Shown piece by piece: positions 25,592-33,459 of a stretch of 64,000 nucleotides of DNA. This DNA comes from Streptomyces morookaense. GTDB lineage: Bacteria; Actinomycetota; Actinomycetes; Streptomycetales; Streptomycetaceae. The position numbers were made by a program, and so were the translations under genes. Below the pieces are notes generated by a model that ran no database searches, was not told where the DNA came from, and saw nothing but the letters and a program-made list of their open reading frames with translations. The DNA is taken from positions 100,333 to 164,332 of the forward strand of contig NZ_JABBXF010000023.1 in assembly GCF_013030945.1 (NCBI RefSeq), given 5' to 3'. Numbering within the stretch: position 1 is the first letter of the stretch; each line of letters begins with the position of its first letter.

Positions 25592-26314
25592 GTGACGCTG
25601 AACAGGCGCGACGACGGCCATGACTGGCAGCCGCAGACCTTCATGGCCCGGCTCCCCGAGGACGCCCGCCGCGAGCTGCTCGCCCTGGCACGCCCCGGGC
25701 GTCACGACGCCGGCGAACTCCTCATGATGCAGGGCGACATGACCGATCACGTCCTGGTGCTCGGCTCCGTCCGGGATGCGGGATCGTCGGCCTGCGCCAA
25801 GATCAGCTCGATCCTGACGGACGGCACCGAAGGCCTCCTGGGCATCAGAGTGAGCGGGGATGTCGTCGGCGAGACGGCCGCCATCCGGGGAACGGCACGC
25901 TCGGCGACGGTCACGTGCTGCAGCCCCGTACGCGTCCACGCGCTCACCCGGGACGCCTTCCTGGGGTTCCTCGACCGGAACCCGGTCGCCTGGCGGGCCC
26001 TGATCTGCGTGGCCTTCGACCGGCTCGACGTCGCCAACCGCCGCCAGCTGGACTTCGCCGCCTTCAGCGTGGCCATCCGGCTGGCGCGGGTCCTCGTCGA
26101 GCTCGTCGAGCGGCACGGCTTCCGCAGCGCGAACGGACACGAGCTGGGCGTCCAGCTGTCCCAGGTGGAGCTGGGCCGGCTGATCGGCGCGCGCGAGGAC
26201 GCGGTCGGCCGGGCGATGCAGCAGCTGAAACGGGACGGCCTGGCCGTCCCGCACTACTGCGGGACGACCGTGACCGACCTCGACGGGCTCCGCGGCCTCG
26301 CCCGGCTCGCTTGA
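25592..26314 (+). CDS. Crp/Fnr-type cyclic-nucleotide-binding transcription regulator
   Basis: 240 aa. The N-terminal cNMP-binding domain (about 15-140) ends with the phosphate-binding cassette VSGDVVGETAAIRGTARSATV; the Glu, Arg and Ser/Ala-Thr of CAP-like cassettes are present, so cAMP or another cyclic nucleotide could bind. A long dimer helix (NRRQLDFAAFSVAIRLARVL) leads to a winged HTH (LGVQLSQVELGRLIGAREDA, then VGRAMQQLKRDGLAV). Start GTG 25592 is tentative; the ribosome site is weak. It lies next to a DUF5706 effector-type gene and a cyclase-like gene whose shared promoter has a Crp-type site, which suggests it senses the product of that cyclase. Confidence 0.88.
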   Translation: MTLNRRDDGHDWQPQTFMARLPEDARRELLALARPGRHDAGELLMMQGDMTDHVLVLGSVRDAGSSACAKISSILTDGTEGLLGIRVSGDVVGETAAIRGTARSATVTCCSPVRVHALTRDAFLGFLDRNPVAWRALICVAFDRLDVANRRQLDFAAFSVAIRLARVLVELVERHGFRSANGHELGVQLSQVELGRLIGAREDAVGRAMQQLKRDGLAVPHYCGTTVTDLDGLRGLARLA

Positions 26315-26329
26315 ATCCGATGAATCCGA

Positions 26330-26854
26330 TCACCCGCCGGCGACGGCCGCGACGACGCCCAGGCACAGCATCAGGGCCGTCCACGGCACGGCCCGCTGTA
26401 CGTGCCGGTTCTTGACCAGCGCGATCTCCCCCAGCAACTCGGCCATGGCCCAGGCCTGTTCGCACTGCGCCCGCCGGTCGTACGGGTGCGGCAGACCGAT
26501 TCCCGTGATACCGAAAGGATTCAGCGGGATGGGCGCGTCCAGCCGCGGCCTTATCGCCTTCACGATATGGAAACCCGAGGCGCAGAATGCCACCGCGAAT
26601 GCCAGGAGCAGACCGTCGACGACCGGCGTCCAGCGAATGGCCGACCGGCCGCCCATCGCGGCAACGGCCGCCACCACACCGCCGGTATGCACCATGAGCA
26701 GTGTGTTGACCTTGGCGTCCGCCTGCTGGACGTAGCCCTGGAATGCGGTCAGCGCTCCGAGCGCGACCTTGACCGAGATCTCGTCGGCTTCCCTCTGTTC
26801 GACTTCTCGGGACACCGCTCCGAACCTCCCCTCCAGAAACGGCAATGAGTCCAT
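26330..26854 (-). CDS. Pycsar-effector-type transmembrane protein (DUF5706-like)
   Basis: 174 aa. The hallmark is the amphipathic helix and first membrane segment FQGYVQQADAKVNTLLMVHT, matching the ADAKxNTLL motif of the TM module in Pycsar and related effectors. Helices follow at VVDGLLLAFAVAFCASGFHI and near the C terminus (AVPWTALMLCLGVVAAVAG), with a soluble loop between them (GITGIGLPHPYDRRAQCEQA). In the known systems the TM module oligomerises and damages the inner membrane when a linked domain binds cCMP or cUMP; no separate cNMP-binding domain is seen here. Start ATG 26854; GTG 26815 with GAGG upstream is a good alternative. It ends 15 bp from the convergent Crp gene and is divergent from the cyclase-like gene. 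Confidence 0.75.
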   Translation of the reverse strand: MDSLPFLEGRFGAVSREVEQREADEISVKVALGALTAFQGYVQQADAKVNTLLMVHTGGVVAAVAAMGGRSAIRWTPVVDGLLLAFAVAFCASGFHIVKAIRPRLDAPIPLNPFGITGIGLPHPYDRRAQCEQAWAMAELLGEIALVKNRHVQRAVPWTALMLCLGVVAAVAGG

Positions 26855-26905
26855 GAGATACCCGGCGGTATCACGTGGACGCCGTACGGATCAGGCATTG
26901 TCGGT

Positions 26906-26919
26906 GTGGCTGCCGTCAC
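26906..26919. promoter_or_regulatory. Crp-type site GTG-N6-GNCAC
   Basis: GTGGCTGCCGTCAC fits the motif I recall for S. coelicolor Crp. It lies 52 bp upstream of the DUF5706 ATG and 89 bp upstream of the proposed cyclase start. Such a short match can arise by chance in GC-rich DNA. Confidence 0.4.
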
Positions 26920-26926
26920 TGCGGGC

Positions 26927-26953
26927 AAGCCGGATCCGTACGGAATCCGGCTT
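26927..26953. promoter_or_regulatory. 27-bp near-perfect palindrome in the divergent promoter
   Basis: AAGCCGGAT, then the self-complementary CCGTACGG plus one A, then ATCCGGCTT. It lies eight bases from the Crp-type site and about 55 bp before the cyclase start, in the -35/-10 zone. A second CCGTACGGATC occurs at 26882. Confidence 0.55.
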
Positions 26954-27007
26954 CCGGGCCCCGTGCGAGCGTGTCCTGTGAAGTTCCAGCGCACGGGAGA
27001 GACGACC

Positions 27008-28063
27008 TTGCTTGAAGACAAAACCGAGCAGGACAACGCCGAGCGCCGTCTGTGGCTTGCCATCGACATCGTCGGCTATGGAAGGACCCCGGACACGCAG
27101 AAGAGCGCCGTCCTGGAGTCGCTCAGGAAGACCATGGACGCGGCCGCGCTCAACGCCGGCCTGCACAGCGGGACATGGGACACCCAGTCCACCGGCGACG
27201 GCCAGATATCCGCGATCCCGGCCGAGGAGTCCGAGCGGAGGGTCGTCGACGACTTCGTCCGGCATCTGGTGGCACAGCTCCACAGCCGCAACGAGCCGTA
27301 CCGCCTCGAAGAGCGGCTGCGCCTGCGCATCGCCATCCACTACGCACCCTATCCGCAGGCCCCGAACGCCTGGAACGGGCGGGCGCCGGTCGAGGTGAGG
27401 CGGCTGGTCGACAGCGAACCCCTGCGCAACGCCCTGGCCCCGGAGACCGGTCCCGATGTGGCGGTGGTCCTCTCCGACTCCGTCTACCGGGACCTCGTCA
27501 AGGCCGGTTCGACCACTCTCGATCCCCGCCGCTTCAAGCCTTTCAAGGAGAAGGGGAAGAGCGGCGAGAGCCCGCTCCAGGCGTGGCTGTGGGTTCCCGA
27601 CGGCCTCGTCCGCAGCAGGCCGCGCGCCCTCGCCCTCGTCGTGGCCCTGGTCGTCGCCGCGGGCGTCACCGCGCTGGTCGTCGCGCGCGTCCTCGGCGCG
27701 GGCGACGCCCCCGTGCCGGCGGCGCAGGTGACCATCGCCCCGGGCGCACCGTACGGCGACGGCAGCAGGGCAACTGCCCGTCTCGTCACGGCCCGTGCGC
27801 TCCCCCGGCCCGGCACGCGCCGGCTGCGGCTGACCGTGTCGGACCACTTCCCCGAACAGGTGCTCTGCCGGCGCGACACCATGGTCTCGGTGACCGTGCA
27901 CAAAAACGGCACGCGGTCGGCCGTCGGCGCCCTGCACGACGGGGACGCCTTCCGCGTCCCGCTGGACGCCGGACGGACCGACACGGCCCTGGACCTGGCC
28001 ATCACCTCGAATCCGGGGTGCGCCATGGACCTGAGCCTCGACGATGTCACCCCGGACGAATGA
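27008..28063 (+). CDS. Class III nucleotidyl-cyclase-like protein with membrane anchor and external domain
   Basis: 351 aa. The N-terminal 190 residues look like a divergent class III cyclase: AIDIVGYG with metal Asp20, TGDGQISAIP with metal Asp64, and a late helix VEVRRLVDSEPLRNAL in which the Arg (131/132) is kept but the usual Asn is replaced. A helix at about 205-229 (LALVVALVVAAGVTALVVA) crosses the membrane; the remaining 120 residues would lie outside and look beta-rich with two Cys. Activity is uncertain because of the missing Asn. Start: TTG 27008 has GGGAGAG upstream; GTG 26978 is the alternative. The SBP gene follows 21 bp downstream. It probably makes, or once made, the signal read by the Crp and DUF5706 neighbours. 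Confidence 0.7.
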   Translation: MLEDKTEQDNAERRLWLAIDIVGYGRTPDTQKSAVLESLRKTMDAAALNAGLHSGTWDTQSTGDGQISAIPAEESERRVVDDFVRHLVAQLHSRNEPYRLEERLRLRIAIHYAPYPQAPNAWNGRAPVEVRRLVDSEPLRNALAPETGPDVAVVLSDSVYRDLVKAGSTTLDPRRFKPFKEKGKSGESPLQAWLWVPDGLVRSRPRALALVVALVVAAGVTALVVARVLGAGDAPVPAAQVTIAPGAPYGDGSRATARLVTARALPRPGTRRLRLTVSDHFPEQVLCRRDTMVSVTVHKNGTRSAVGALHDGDAFRVPLDAGRTDTALDLAITSNPGCAMDLSLDDVTPDE

Positions 28064-28084
28064 GAGTTGAGAGCGTTGAGGGTC

Positions 28085-29002
28085 ATGCAACGGAAACCCG
28101 GCCCGTGCACCAGAGCCGCCCTGCAGCTCGCCGCACTCGTCGTGCTCACCGCACTCCCCCTGACCGCCGCCTGTGACAGCACCGGCGGCAGTGCGCAGTT
28201 CCTCGGGCGCAATGCCCGGGACTCCATCGTCATCGGCGTGAAGTCCGACCAGCCCGGCACGGGTTGGCAGACCGACGGCTACAAGTACTCCGGTTTCGAC
28301 ATCAAGGTCGCCGACGCCCTGACCAAGGATCTGCACATCGGCAAGACCTTTTCCAATGTCCCGTCGGAGGACCGGGTCGCCGCACTCACGCAGAGCGATG
28401 CGAACCATGTCGATCTGGTGATCGCCACATTCTCGATCACAAAGGAGCGCATGAAACGGATCTGGTTCGCCGGCCCGTATGCCGAGACCCAGCAGGGTTT
28501 CCTCGTGCGCAGGGACGGACCCGCGGTGAAGTCCCTCGGCGATCTGCGCGGCAAGCCGGTCTGCGCCTGGAACGGCACCGTCTCCGCCGAGGCACTGCAG
28601 AACCGCGCCCAGGGCCTGGGCACATACGAGGCCCCCACCGCCGCCCAGTGCGTGGACGACCTGCGCAGCGGCCGGGCCGCCGCGTTCTCCACCGACCAGC
28701 TGATCCTCCACGGCTTCGCCGCGAGGTACAGCGAGCTGGAGGTCGTCCCCGACGTGGTGATCGGCTCCGCGAACTACTACGGGGTCGGCATGGCCAAGAA
28801 GGACCCGAACGGCCGCTCCAACCTGCGGGACTGCCGACGGATCCGGGACGCCCTGAAGCGCTATGTGGGCACGAGCGCATGGGACCTGGACCTGAAGACG
28901 GAACTCCCTCTGGTCGAACAGGCCCCGGACTGGAAGACGCGGTACCGGCCGAGTCCGGCCGATATCGACCGGTTGTCCTGCACGGACGACGTGGAGGGCT
29001 GA
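28085..29002 (+). CDS. Orphan amino-acid-type solute-binding lipoprotein (family 3)
   Basis: 305 aa. The signal peptide (LQLAALVVLTALPLTAAC) ends in a lipobox with Cys at about residue 31. The mature protein is a periplasmic-binding-protein type 2 fold of the GlnH/GluB kind: IVIGVKSDQPGTGWQTDGYK, SGFDIKVADALTKDL, NHVDLVIATFSITKERMKRI and GFLVRRDGPAVKSLGDLRGK. The family usually delivers glutamate or another amino acid to an ABC permease, but no permease or ATPase gene is nearby. The gene instead follows the cyclase-like gene by 21 bp in one transcript, so the binding protein may present a ligand to the cyclase's outer domain. An upstream TTG (28067) is an alternative start. Confidence 0.88.
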   Translation: MQRKPGPCTRAALQLAALVVLTALPLTAACDSTGGSAQFLGRNARDSIVIGVKSDQPGTGWQTDGYKYSGFDIKVADALTKDLHIGKTFSNVPSEDRVAALTQSDANHVDLVIATFSITKERMKRIWFAGPYAETQQGFLVRRDGPAVKSLGDLRGKPVCAWNGTVSAEALQNRAQGLGTYEAPTAAQCVDDLRSGRAAAFSTDQLILHGFAARYSELEVVPDVVIGSANYYGVGMAKKDPNGRSNLRDCRRIRDALKRYVGTSAWDLDLKTELPLVEQAPDWKTRYRPSPADIDRLSCTDDVEG

Positions 29003-29007
29003 GGGGG

Positions 29008-29038
29008 GCTCGCTCAGCGGCACGCGCGCTGAGCGAGC
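29008..29038. terminator. Bidirectional hairpin terminator between SBP and S41 genes
   Basis: GCTCGCTCAGCG pairs perfectly with CGCTGAGCGAGC around a 7-base loop. It begins six bases after the SBP stop and includes the last codons of the convergent S41 gene. Confidence 0.75.
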
Positions 29039-29946
29039 AGCCAGCTCTTCGCCGCCTCCAAGGCGTCCCGGCCGGCCGGGACCTCCTCGTCGGGCGGAAT
29101 GGGCCCGTCGTAAATCCGCCCGGTGCGGTCGGCCTCCTTGACCTCGGTGAGGATCAGCATGGCCCCGTCGGAAAGGTCATGGGGATGGTTTCCCGTGGGC
29201 ACCCCGCCGGTCCGCTGCCCGAAGAACCGCGTGTCCGGCCGTCCCCGGAAGGCGACCGCAACCGCCTCGCCCGCGCTGGCGGTTGCCCCGCTGGTCAGCA
29301 CGGCGACCGGTGCGTCGGGGTGGGCGACGGGGGCACCGCCCTCGGCGGTCCACATGGACTTCTCACCGTCGGGATCGATGAACATGCCGACGTTCCCGCC
29401 CCCCAGAATCGGGCCCACGACGGCAAGGGGCGCGCCCATGCCTCCGCCGTCCTCCTTGCGCAGGTCCACCACCCAGCCACAGGCCCGGTCCCGGTCCGCC
29501 TCCGCCATTGCCGCGCGGCCTTGCCGCGCGTACTCCGCGAAAGCCGCTTCGGACCGCACCCCGGGCAGGGATATGTAGCCGATGCGGCCTTCCATCGACC
29601 GGCCTCCCAGGCCGTCGAAGGTATTGGCCGGGGCTTCGAGTTCGCCTTTCACCCGCTGCGGCTCGTAGAACGAACTGTGTTTGTCGCCCAAGGCGTTGAT
29701 GGCGACGCGGATCGCCCCATAGGTGTCTTCCGGCTTCTGCGCGGAGCCGGCCACCGAGAACGCCGTGCGGCGCACTCGGGGCCAGTCGATCTCGTGGCGG
29801 CGCAAGGAGTTCTTCTCCATGATGTCCAGCGCCGTCGACAGATAGGACCGGGCGCTGGACGACATGCCCTCTTCTGTCCGCTGTGTACATCCGGTTCCCG
29901 TCACGAGAACACCGATCAGCCCGACACAAGCCACCAAACGCGACAT
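29014..29946 (-). CDS. S41-family (tail-specific/C-terminal processing) protease-like lipoprotein
   Basis: 310 aa. A lipoprotein-like signal (LVACVGLIGVLVTGTGC) is followed by a small helical N-terminal part (YLSTALDIMEKNSLRRHEID, LGDKHSSFYEP) and the S41 core. The core contains RIGYISLPGV, GWVVDLRKEDGGGMGAPLAV and the nucleophile motif VLTSGATASAGEAVAVAF with Ser at about 224. A PDZ domain is not evident, as in the short tricorn/CtpA-like lipoproteins of streptomycetes. A Lys base is not obvious; EVKEADRTG is one candidate region. Start ATG 29946 chosen; ATG 29961 is also possible. Its promoter region contains the large inverted repeat at 29989-30092. Its role next to the cyclase/SBP genes is unknown. 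Confidence 0.82.
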   Translation of the reverse strand: MSRLVACVGLIGVLVTGTGCTQRTEEGMSSSARSYLSTALDIMEKNSLRRHEIDWPRVRRTAFSVAGSAQKPEDTYGAIRVAINALGDKHSSFYEPQRVKGELEAPANTFDGLGGRSMEGRIGYISLPGVRSEAAFAEYARQGRAAMAEADRDRACGWVVDLRKEDGGGMGAPLAVVGPILGGGNVGMFIDPDGEKSMWTAEGGAPVAHPDAPVAVLTSGATASAGEAVAVAFRGRPDTRFFGQRTGGVPTGNHPHDLSDGAMLILTEVKEADRTGRIYDGPIPPDEEVPAGRDALEAAKSWLLAQRACR

Positions 29947-29988
29947 ATGACCCCGCCCCATCAATCCCCCTGCATGGCCACCGAATCA

Positions 29989-30092
29989 GGATTTCCGCTG
30001 CCGGAAGCTCAAAGGGGCATAACCCTCGCCCCTTCTATCCCGATATGCCGCCCTCTAGCTCCCGGAACCAGCCACTCCGGCAGCGGAAATCC
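29989..30092. repeat. 17-bp perfect inverted repeat with nested hairpin upstream of the S41 gene
   Basis: GGATTTCCGCTGCCGGA at 29989-30005 pairs with its exact complement at 30076-30092. Within the 70-bp spacer, AAGGGGC (30012-30018) pairs with GCCCCTT (30028-30034). The structure lies 43 bp upstream of the S41 start and 50 bp from the EamA stop. It could be an operator pair, a structured leader or the trace of a small inserted element. Confidence 0.7.
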
Positions 30093-30141
30093 CGAATTCG
30101 GGCTGCGCCGCGTGCGCCGGCCGGGCCCGTCGCTCAGGCAA

Positions 30142-31056
30142 TCAACTCCCCACCGCCGTCCGCGACTCCGCCACCGCCAGCCCCGCGATGGCGGCGAGCA
30201 GCACCGCCGCACCCCCCGCCGTCGCCACGGTGAGCCGCTCACCGAGCAGCAGCACGGCAAGCGCCGCCGCACTGACCGGTTCGATCAGCATCACCACCGA
30301 CGCCGTCGCCGCCCGGACCGCCGCGGCCCCGGCGAAGTACAGCGGGTAGGCCAACGCGGTGGTGACCGCGACGACGTACAGCAGCATCAGCAGCACCCGC
30401 CCCGCATGGGCCGTATGCGGCACAAGCCCCTCGCCGCAGGCGAACGGCAGCAGCACCACCGCCCCGACGCCGAACGACCCCAGCGTGAGGGTGTACGGGT
30501 CCTCCCCGGCGCCGTGCCGTCCCGTCCATCGGCCCAGGAGGCTCGACGCGGCGAACCCGGCAGCCGACAGCAGCGCCAGGCCGACGCCGAGCGGGTGTAC
30601 GGCGCTCTGCTGGTTGCCCAGGACCAGTACCGCCAGGCCGGTCAGCGCGCCGCCGACCGCCAGCAGGCCGCCGCGGCCGACGTGTTCGCCCAGGAACAGC
30701 CGGCCCCCGGCGGCGGTGAGGACCGGAGCCGCCCCGAGGGCGACGATCGTGGCGACGGCCAGTCCCGTCTCCTCGACCGCGCCGAAGTAGGCGGTCTGGA
30801 ACACGGCCAGGGCGATGCCGGTGCCCGTGAACAGCAGCACCCGCCCGCGTACCGGCCGCGGCCCCCGGGGAGTGCGGCGGGCGGCGAGCAGCAGCGCCGC
30901 TCCGCCGAGGAAGCGCCAGAACGATACGGCCATCGGCCCGAAGTCGCTCGACCGGTAGACGATTTCGACGGCGGCGCCGGTCGTCCCCCAGGTGGTGCCG
31001 GCTATCGCCAGACAGGCGAGCCCGCGCAAGGCAGGCGTGGATGTGGGCGTGGACAC
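30142..31056 (-). CDS. EamA/DMT-family transporter
   Basis: 304 aa, ten hydrophobic segments in two five-helix repeats. Typical EamA patterns: [20 protein letters not shown] at the start, [35 protein letters not shown], and in the second half [32 protein letters not shown] and [18 protein letters not shown]. It exports a metabolite, drug or amino acid; the substrate is not inferable. Start GTG 31056 has GGAG eight bases upstream and gives a normal length. It lies on the same strand as the MFS gene but is separated from it by two hairpins, so it probably has its own transcript. Confidence 0.92.
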   Translation of the reverse strand: MSTPTSTPALRGLACLAIAGTTWGTTGAAVEIVYRSSDFGPMAVSFWRFLGGAALLLAARRTPRGPRPVRGRVLLFTGTGIALAVFQTAYFGAVEETGLAVATIVALGAAPVLTAAGGRLFLGEHVGRGGLLAVGGALTGLAVLVLGNQQSAVHPLGVGLALLSAAGFAASSLLGRWTGRHGAGEDPYTLTLGSFGVGAVVLLPFACGEGLVPHTAHAGRVLLMLLYVVAVTTALAYPLYFAGAAAVRAATASVVMLIEPVSAAALAVLLLGERLTVATAGGAAVLLAAIAGLAVAESRTAVGS

Positions 31057-31126
31057 AGTGCGTTCTCCAGATGTCGTGGAGCAGTCGGTCGTCGTGGTCT
31101 CCCGTGTGCGGGTACGACCAAGAAGC

Positions 31127-31191
31127 GCGCCGGCCCCGTCGAAGGGCCGGCGCACCGGCGACCTTGGCCTCCCGCTCTAGACGACGGGAGG
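31127..31191 (-). terminator. Two hairpins after the MFS gene
   Basis: CCTCCCG/CGGGAGG (31168-31191, 10-base loop) and GCGCCGGCCC/GGGCCGGCGC (31127-31153, 7-base loop). Both lie between the MFS stop and the EamA start and should end the MFS transcript. Confidence 0.6.
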
Positions 31192-31217
31192 CGCGAGCAC
31201 TGTCGAACGCATGGTCC

Positions 31218-32498
31218 TTACTGTACGGACCCGGTGAGCGCGGCGTGCGGCGCAGGGTCGGCGGCCGGCACCGGGCGGCGGTTCCGGCAGCGCCGCTCCG
31301 CCAGCCACGTCGCGGCGAGGACGGCCGACAGGCCGGCCCCCAGCGTGCACACCCCGGTCCAGCCCGCCGTGCCCCACGTCGCCGACGTGAGGGCCGATCC
31401 GAGCGCGCCGCCCGCGAAGTAGCTGGTCATATAGGCCGAGTTGAGGCGGTTGCGCGCTTCGGGGCGCACCGCGTACACCAGGTTCTGGTTGCTGATCTGC
31501 ACACCCTGCACCGCCGCGTCGAGCACGAGGATGCCGGCCAGCAGCGCGGCCAGCGACCAGTGGCCGCCGGAGCCGCCCAGGGCGAGCAGGGCCCAGGACC
31601 CCAGGAGCAGGAAGGCCCCGGTGCCGGTCGCATGGTGGACGAGTCCCCGGTCGGCCAGGCGTCCGGTGACGGACGCCGCCAACGAGCCTGCGGCGCCCAG
31701 CAGTCCGAGCAGTCCGATCGCCGATTCGGACCAGCCGTAGGCGGGGCCGGAGAGCAGGAAGGCGAGGGCCGTCCAGAGCACGCTGAACGAGGCGAAGGAC
31801 AGGGCGCCCAGCGCGGCCCGCCACCGCAGCACCGGTTCGCGGGCGAAGAGCCCGACGGTCGAGGCGAGCAGCCCGGGGTAGCCGAGACCGGCGCTGGTCC
31901 GCAGGCGGGGCAGCACGCAGCGCAGCAGGACCGCCATGGCCGCCATGAGCACGGCGTTCACCCAGTACACGGTGCGCCAGCTGCCGAGGTCGCTGAGCAG
32001 TCCGGCGGCCGTGCGGGCGAGCAGGATGCCCAGCAGCAGGCCCGTCATGACGGTGCCGACGGTGCGGCCGCGCTTCTCGGGAGCGGCGAGCGTCGCCGCG
32101 TAGGGGACGATGACCTGCGCGCCGACCGAGGTCAGCCCCGTGAGGGCGGTGCCGGCCAGCAGGACCGCGGTGTTCGGCGCGTTCGCCGTGACCAGCAGGA
32201 AGGCCGCGGTCGCCGCGCACAGCGCGACGGCGAGCCGGCGCCGTTCCAGGAGGTCGCCGAGGGGCAGGAGCAGGATCAGGCCGAGGGCGTAGCCGAGTTG
32301 GGCTGCCGTGACGACCAGTGCGGAGACGGCCGTTCCCATGTGCAGTTCGCGGCCTATCACCCCGAGCAGGGGCTGTGCGAAGTAGTTGCTCCCGGCGGAC
32401 AGTCCGCAGGCGACCGCCATCACGAGGAGCGTGCCGCGGCCCAGCTCGCCACCGCCCGGTGAACCGTCGTCTTTCCGTGTATGCGTCACGTGCGTCAT
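31218..32498 (-). CDS. MFS transporter, 12-helix efflux type
   Basis: 426 aa. MFS hallmarks: LPLGDLLERRRLAVALC (motif A after helix 2), MTGLLLGILLARTAAGLLSD (motif C-like) and VPYAATLAAPEKRGRTVGTV in the first half; GRLADRGLVHHATG and AVRPEARNRLNSAYMTSYF in the second. It belongs to the group of MFS exporters often paired with a LysR regulator, and the divergent LysR gene is present here. The substrate is unknown, perhaps an aromatic compound or drug. Start ATG 32498; a longer in-frame extension enters the LysR gene and is rejected. Confidence 0.93.
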   Translation of the reverse strand: MTHVTHTRKDDGSPGGGELGRGTLLVMAVACGLSAGSNYFAQPLLGVIGRELHMGTAVSALVVTAAQLGYALGLILLLPLGDLLERRRLAVALCAATAAFLLVTANAPNTAVLLAGTALTGLTSVGAQVIVPYAATLAAPEKRGRTVGTVMTGLLLGILLARTAAGLLSDLGSWRTVYWVNAVLMAAMAVLLRCVLPRLRTSAGLGYPGLLASTVGLFAREPVLRWRAALGALSFASFSVLWTALAFLLSGPAYGWSESAIGLLGLLGAAGSLAASVTGRLADRGLVHHATGTGAFLLLGSWALLALGGSGGHWSLAALLAGILVLDAAVQGVQISNQNLVYAVRPEARNRLNSAYMTSYFAGGALGSALTSATWGTAGWTGVCTLGAGLSAVLAATWLAERRCRNRRPVPAADPAPHAALTGSVQ

Positions 32499-32553
32499 GG
32501 GAACAAGTGTCCCGGCCAGGCATGTATGTATCCAATGCATTGTTTTCATCGAG

Positions 32554-32572
32554 CCATCGCGTTCTACGATGG
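32554..32572. promoter_or_regulatory. Inverted repeat in the MFS/LysR promoter
   Basis: CCATCG, 7-bp spacer, CGATGG, ending four bases before the LysR start. The position suits autorepression by the LysR protein and control of the divergent MFS gene. Confidence 0.4.
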
Positions 32573-32576
32573 ATGC

Positions 32577-33455
32577 ATGGAGCTGCAACAGATGCGCTAC
32601 GTGGTCGCCGTCGCGGAGACGGGTGGTTTCACGCGCGCGGCCGAGCGCTGCCACGTCGTGCAGTCGGCGCTCAGCCACCAGATCTCGCGTCTGGAGAAGG
32701 AGTTGGGGACGCGCCTGTTCGACCGTACGAGCCGTGCGGTGCGGCTCACGGCGGCGGGCGCGGCCTTCGTCCCCGTCGCCCGGCAGGCGCTGGACGCCGC
32801 CGAACGCGCCCGCGCCGAGGTCCGGGCCGCCGCGGGCACGGTGTCCGGGGAACTGGCCGTCGGCGCCATCTCCACGGTCGCCGCGGTCGACCTCGCCGAC
32901 GCACTGCGCCGGTACCAGACCCGTTTCCCGGAGGTGCGGATCCGCCTGGTCGGCGGCGTCAGCGAAGAGCTCATCGAGCGCGTCCGGAACAGCTCGCTCG
33001 ACGTGGCCTTCACCGGTCTGGACCCGGGCACCGTGCCGAAGGGCGTCCGCCACCAGGAGCTGGCCCACGGGGAGTTGGTGGCCATCGTGGCACCGGAGCA
33101 TCCGCTCGCCGGGCGGAAGCAGACGGATCTGCGCAGGCTGGCCCGCGAGCCCTTCGTCGACTTCCCGTCCGGCTCGGCGGCCAGGCGGCAGCGCCAGTCG
33201 GCCTTCGAAGCCGCGGGCCTGACCACGGACGCGCCGTTCGAGGTCACCACCGTGGAGTTCCTCGCCCGGCTCGTACGCGCCGGCCTGGGCGTCGGCATGG
33301 TGCCGGAGGCCATCGCGGCCGAACTGCCGGGCGTGCACATCCTGAAGGTGAAGACTCCGCCGACCCGCGTGGAGATGCTGGTGTGGGGCAAGCTGGGCCC
33401 CTCCCCCGCCGCCGCGGCCTTCCTGTCCCAGCTCGGCGTCGGCACGGCACAGTAG
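32577..33455 (+). CDS. LysR-family transcriptional regulator
   Basis: 292 aa. The N-terminal winged HTH is clear: ELQQMRYVVAVAETGGFTRA, AERCHVVQSALSHQISRLEK and ELGTRLFDRTSRAVRLTAAG. The linker helix and effector domain follow (GELAVGAISTVAAVDLADAL, RIRLVGGVSEELIERVRNSS, LVAIVAPEHPLAG), ending in the usual RAGLGVGMVPEAIAA segment. It probably controls the divergent MFS gene in response to a small aromatic or acidic ligand. Start ATG 32577; the neighbouring inverted repeat may be its site. The maleylpyruvate-isomerase-like gene starts 5 bp after its stop, so it may be in the same transcript. Confidence 0.95.
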   Translation: MELQQMRYVVAVAETGGFTRAAERCHVVQSALSHQISRLEKELGTRLFDRTSRAVRLTAAGAAFVPVARQALDAAERARAEVRAAAGTVSGELAVGAISTVAAVDLADALRRYQTRFPEVRIRLVGGVSEELIERVRNSSLDVAFTGLDPGTVPKGVRHQELAHGELVAIVAPEHPLAGRKQTDLRRLAREPFVDFPSGSAARRQRQSAFEAAGLTTDAPFEVTTVEFLARLVRAGLGVGMVPEAIAAELPGVHILKVKTPPTRVEMLVWGKLGPSPAAAAFLSQLGVGTAQ

Positions 33456-33459
33456 GCCC

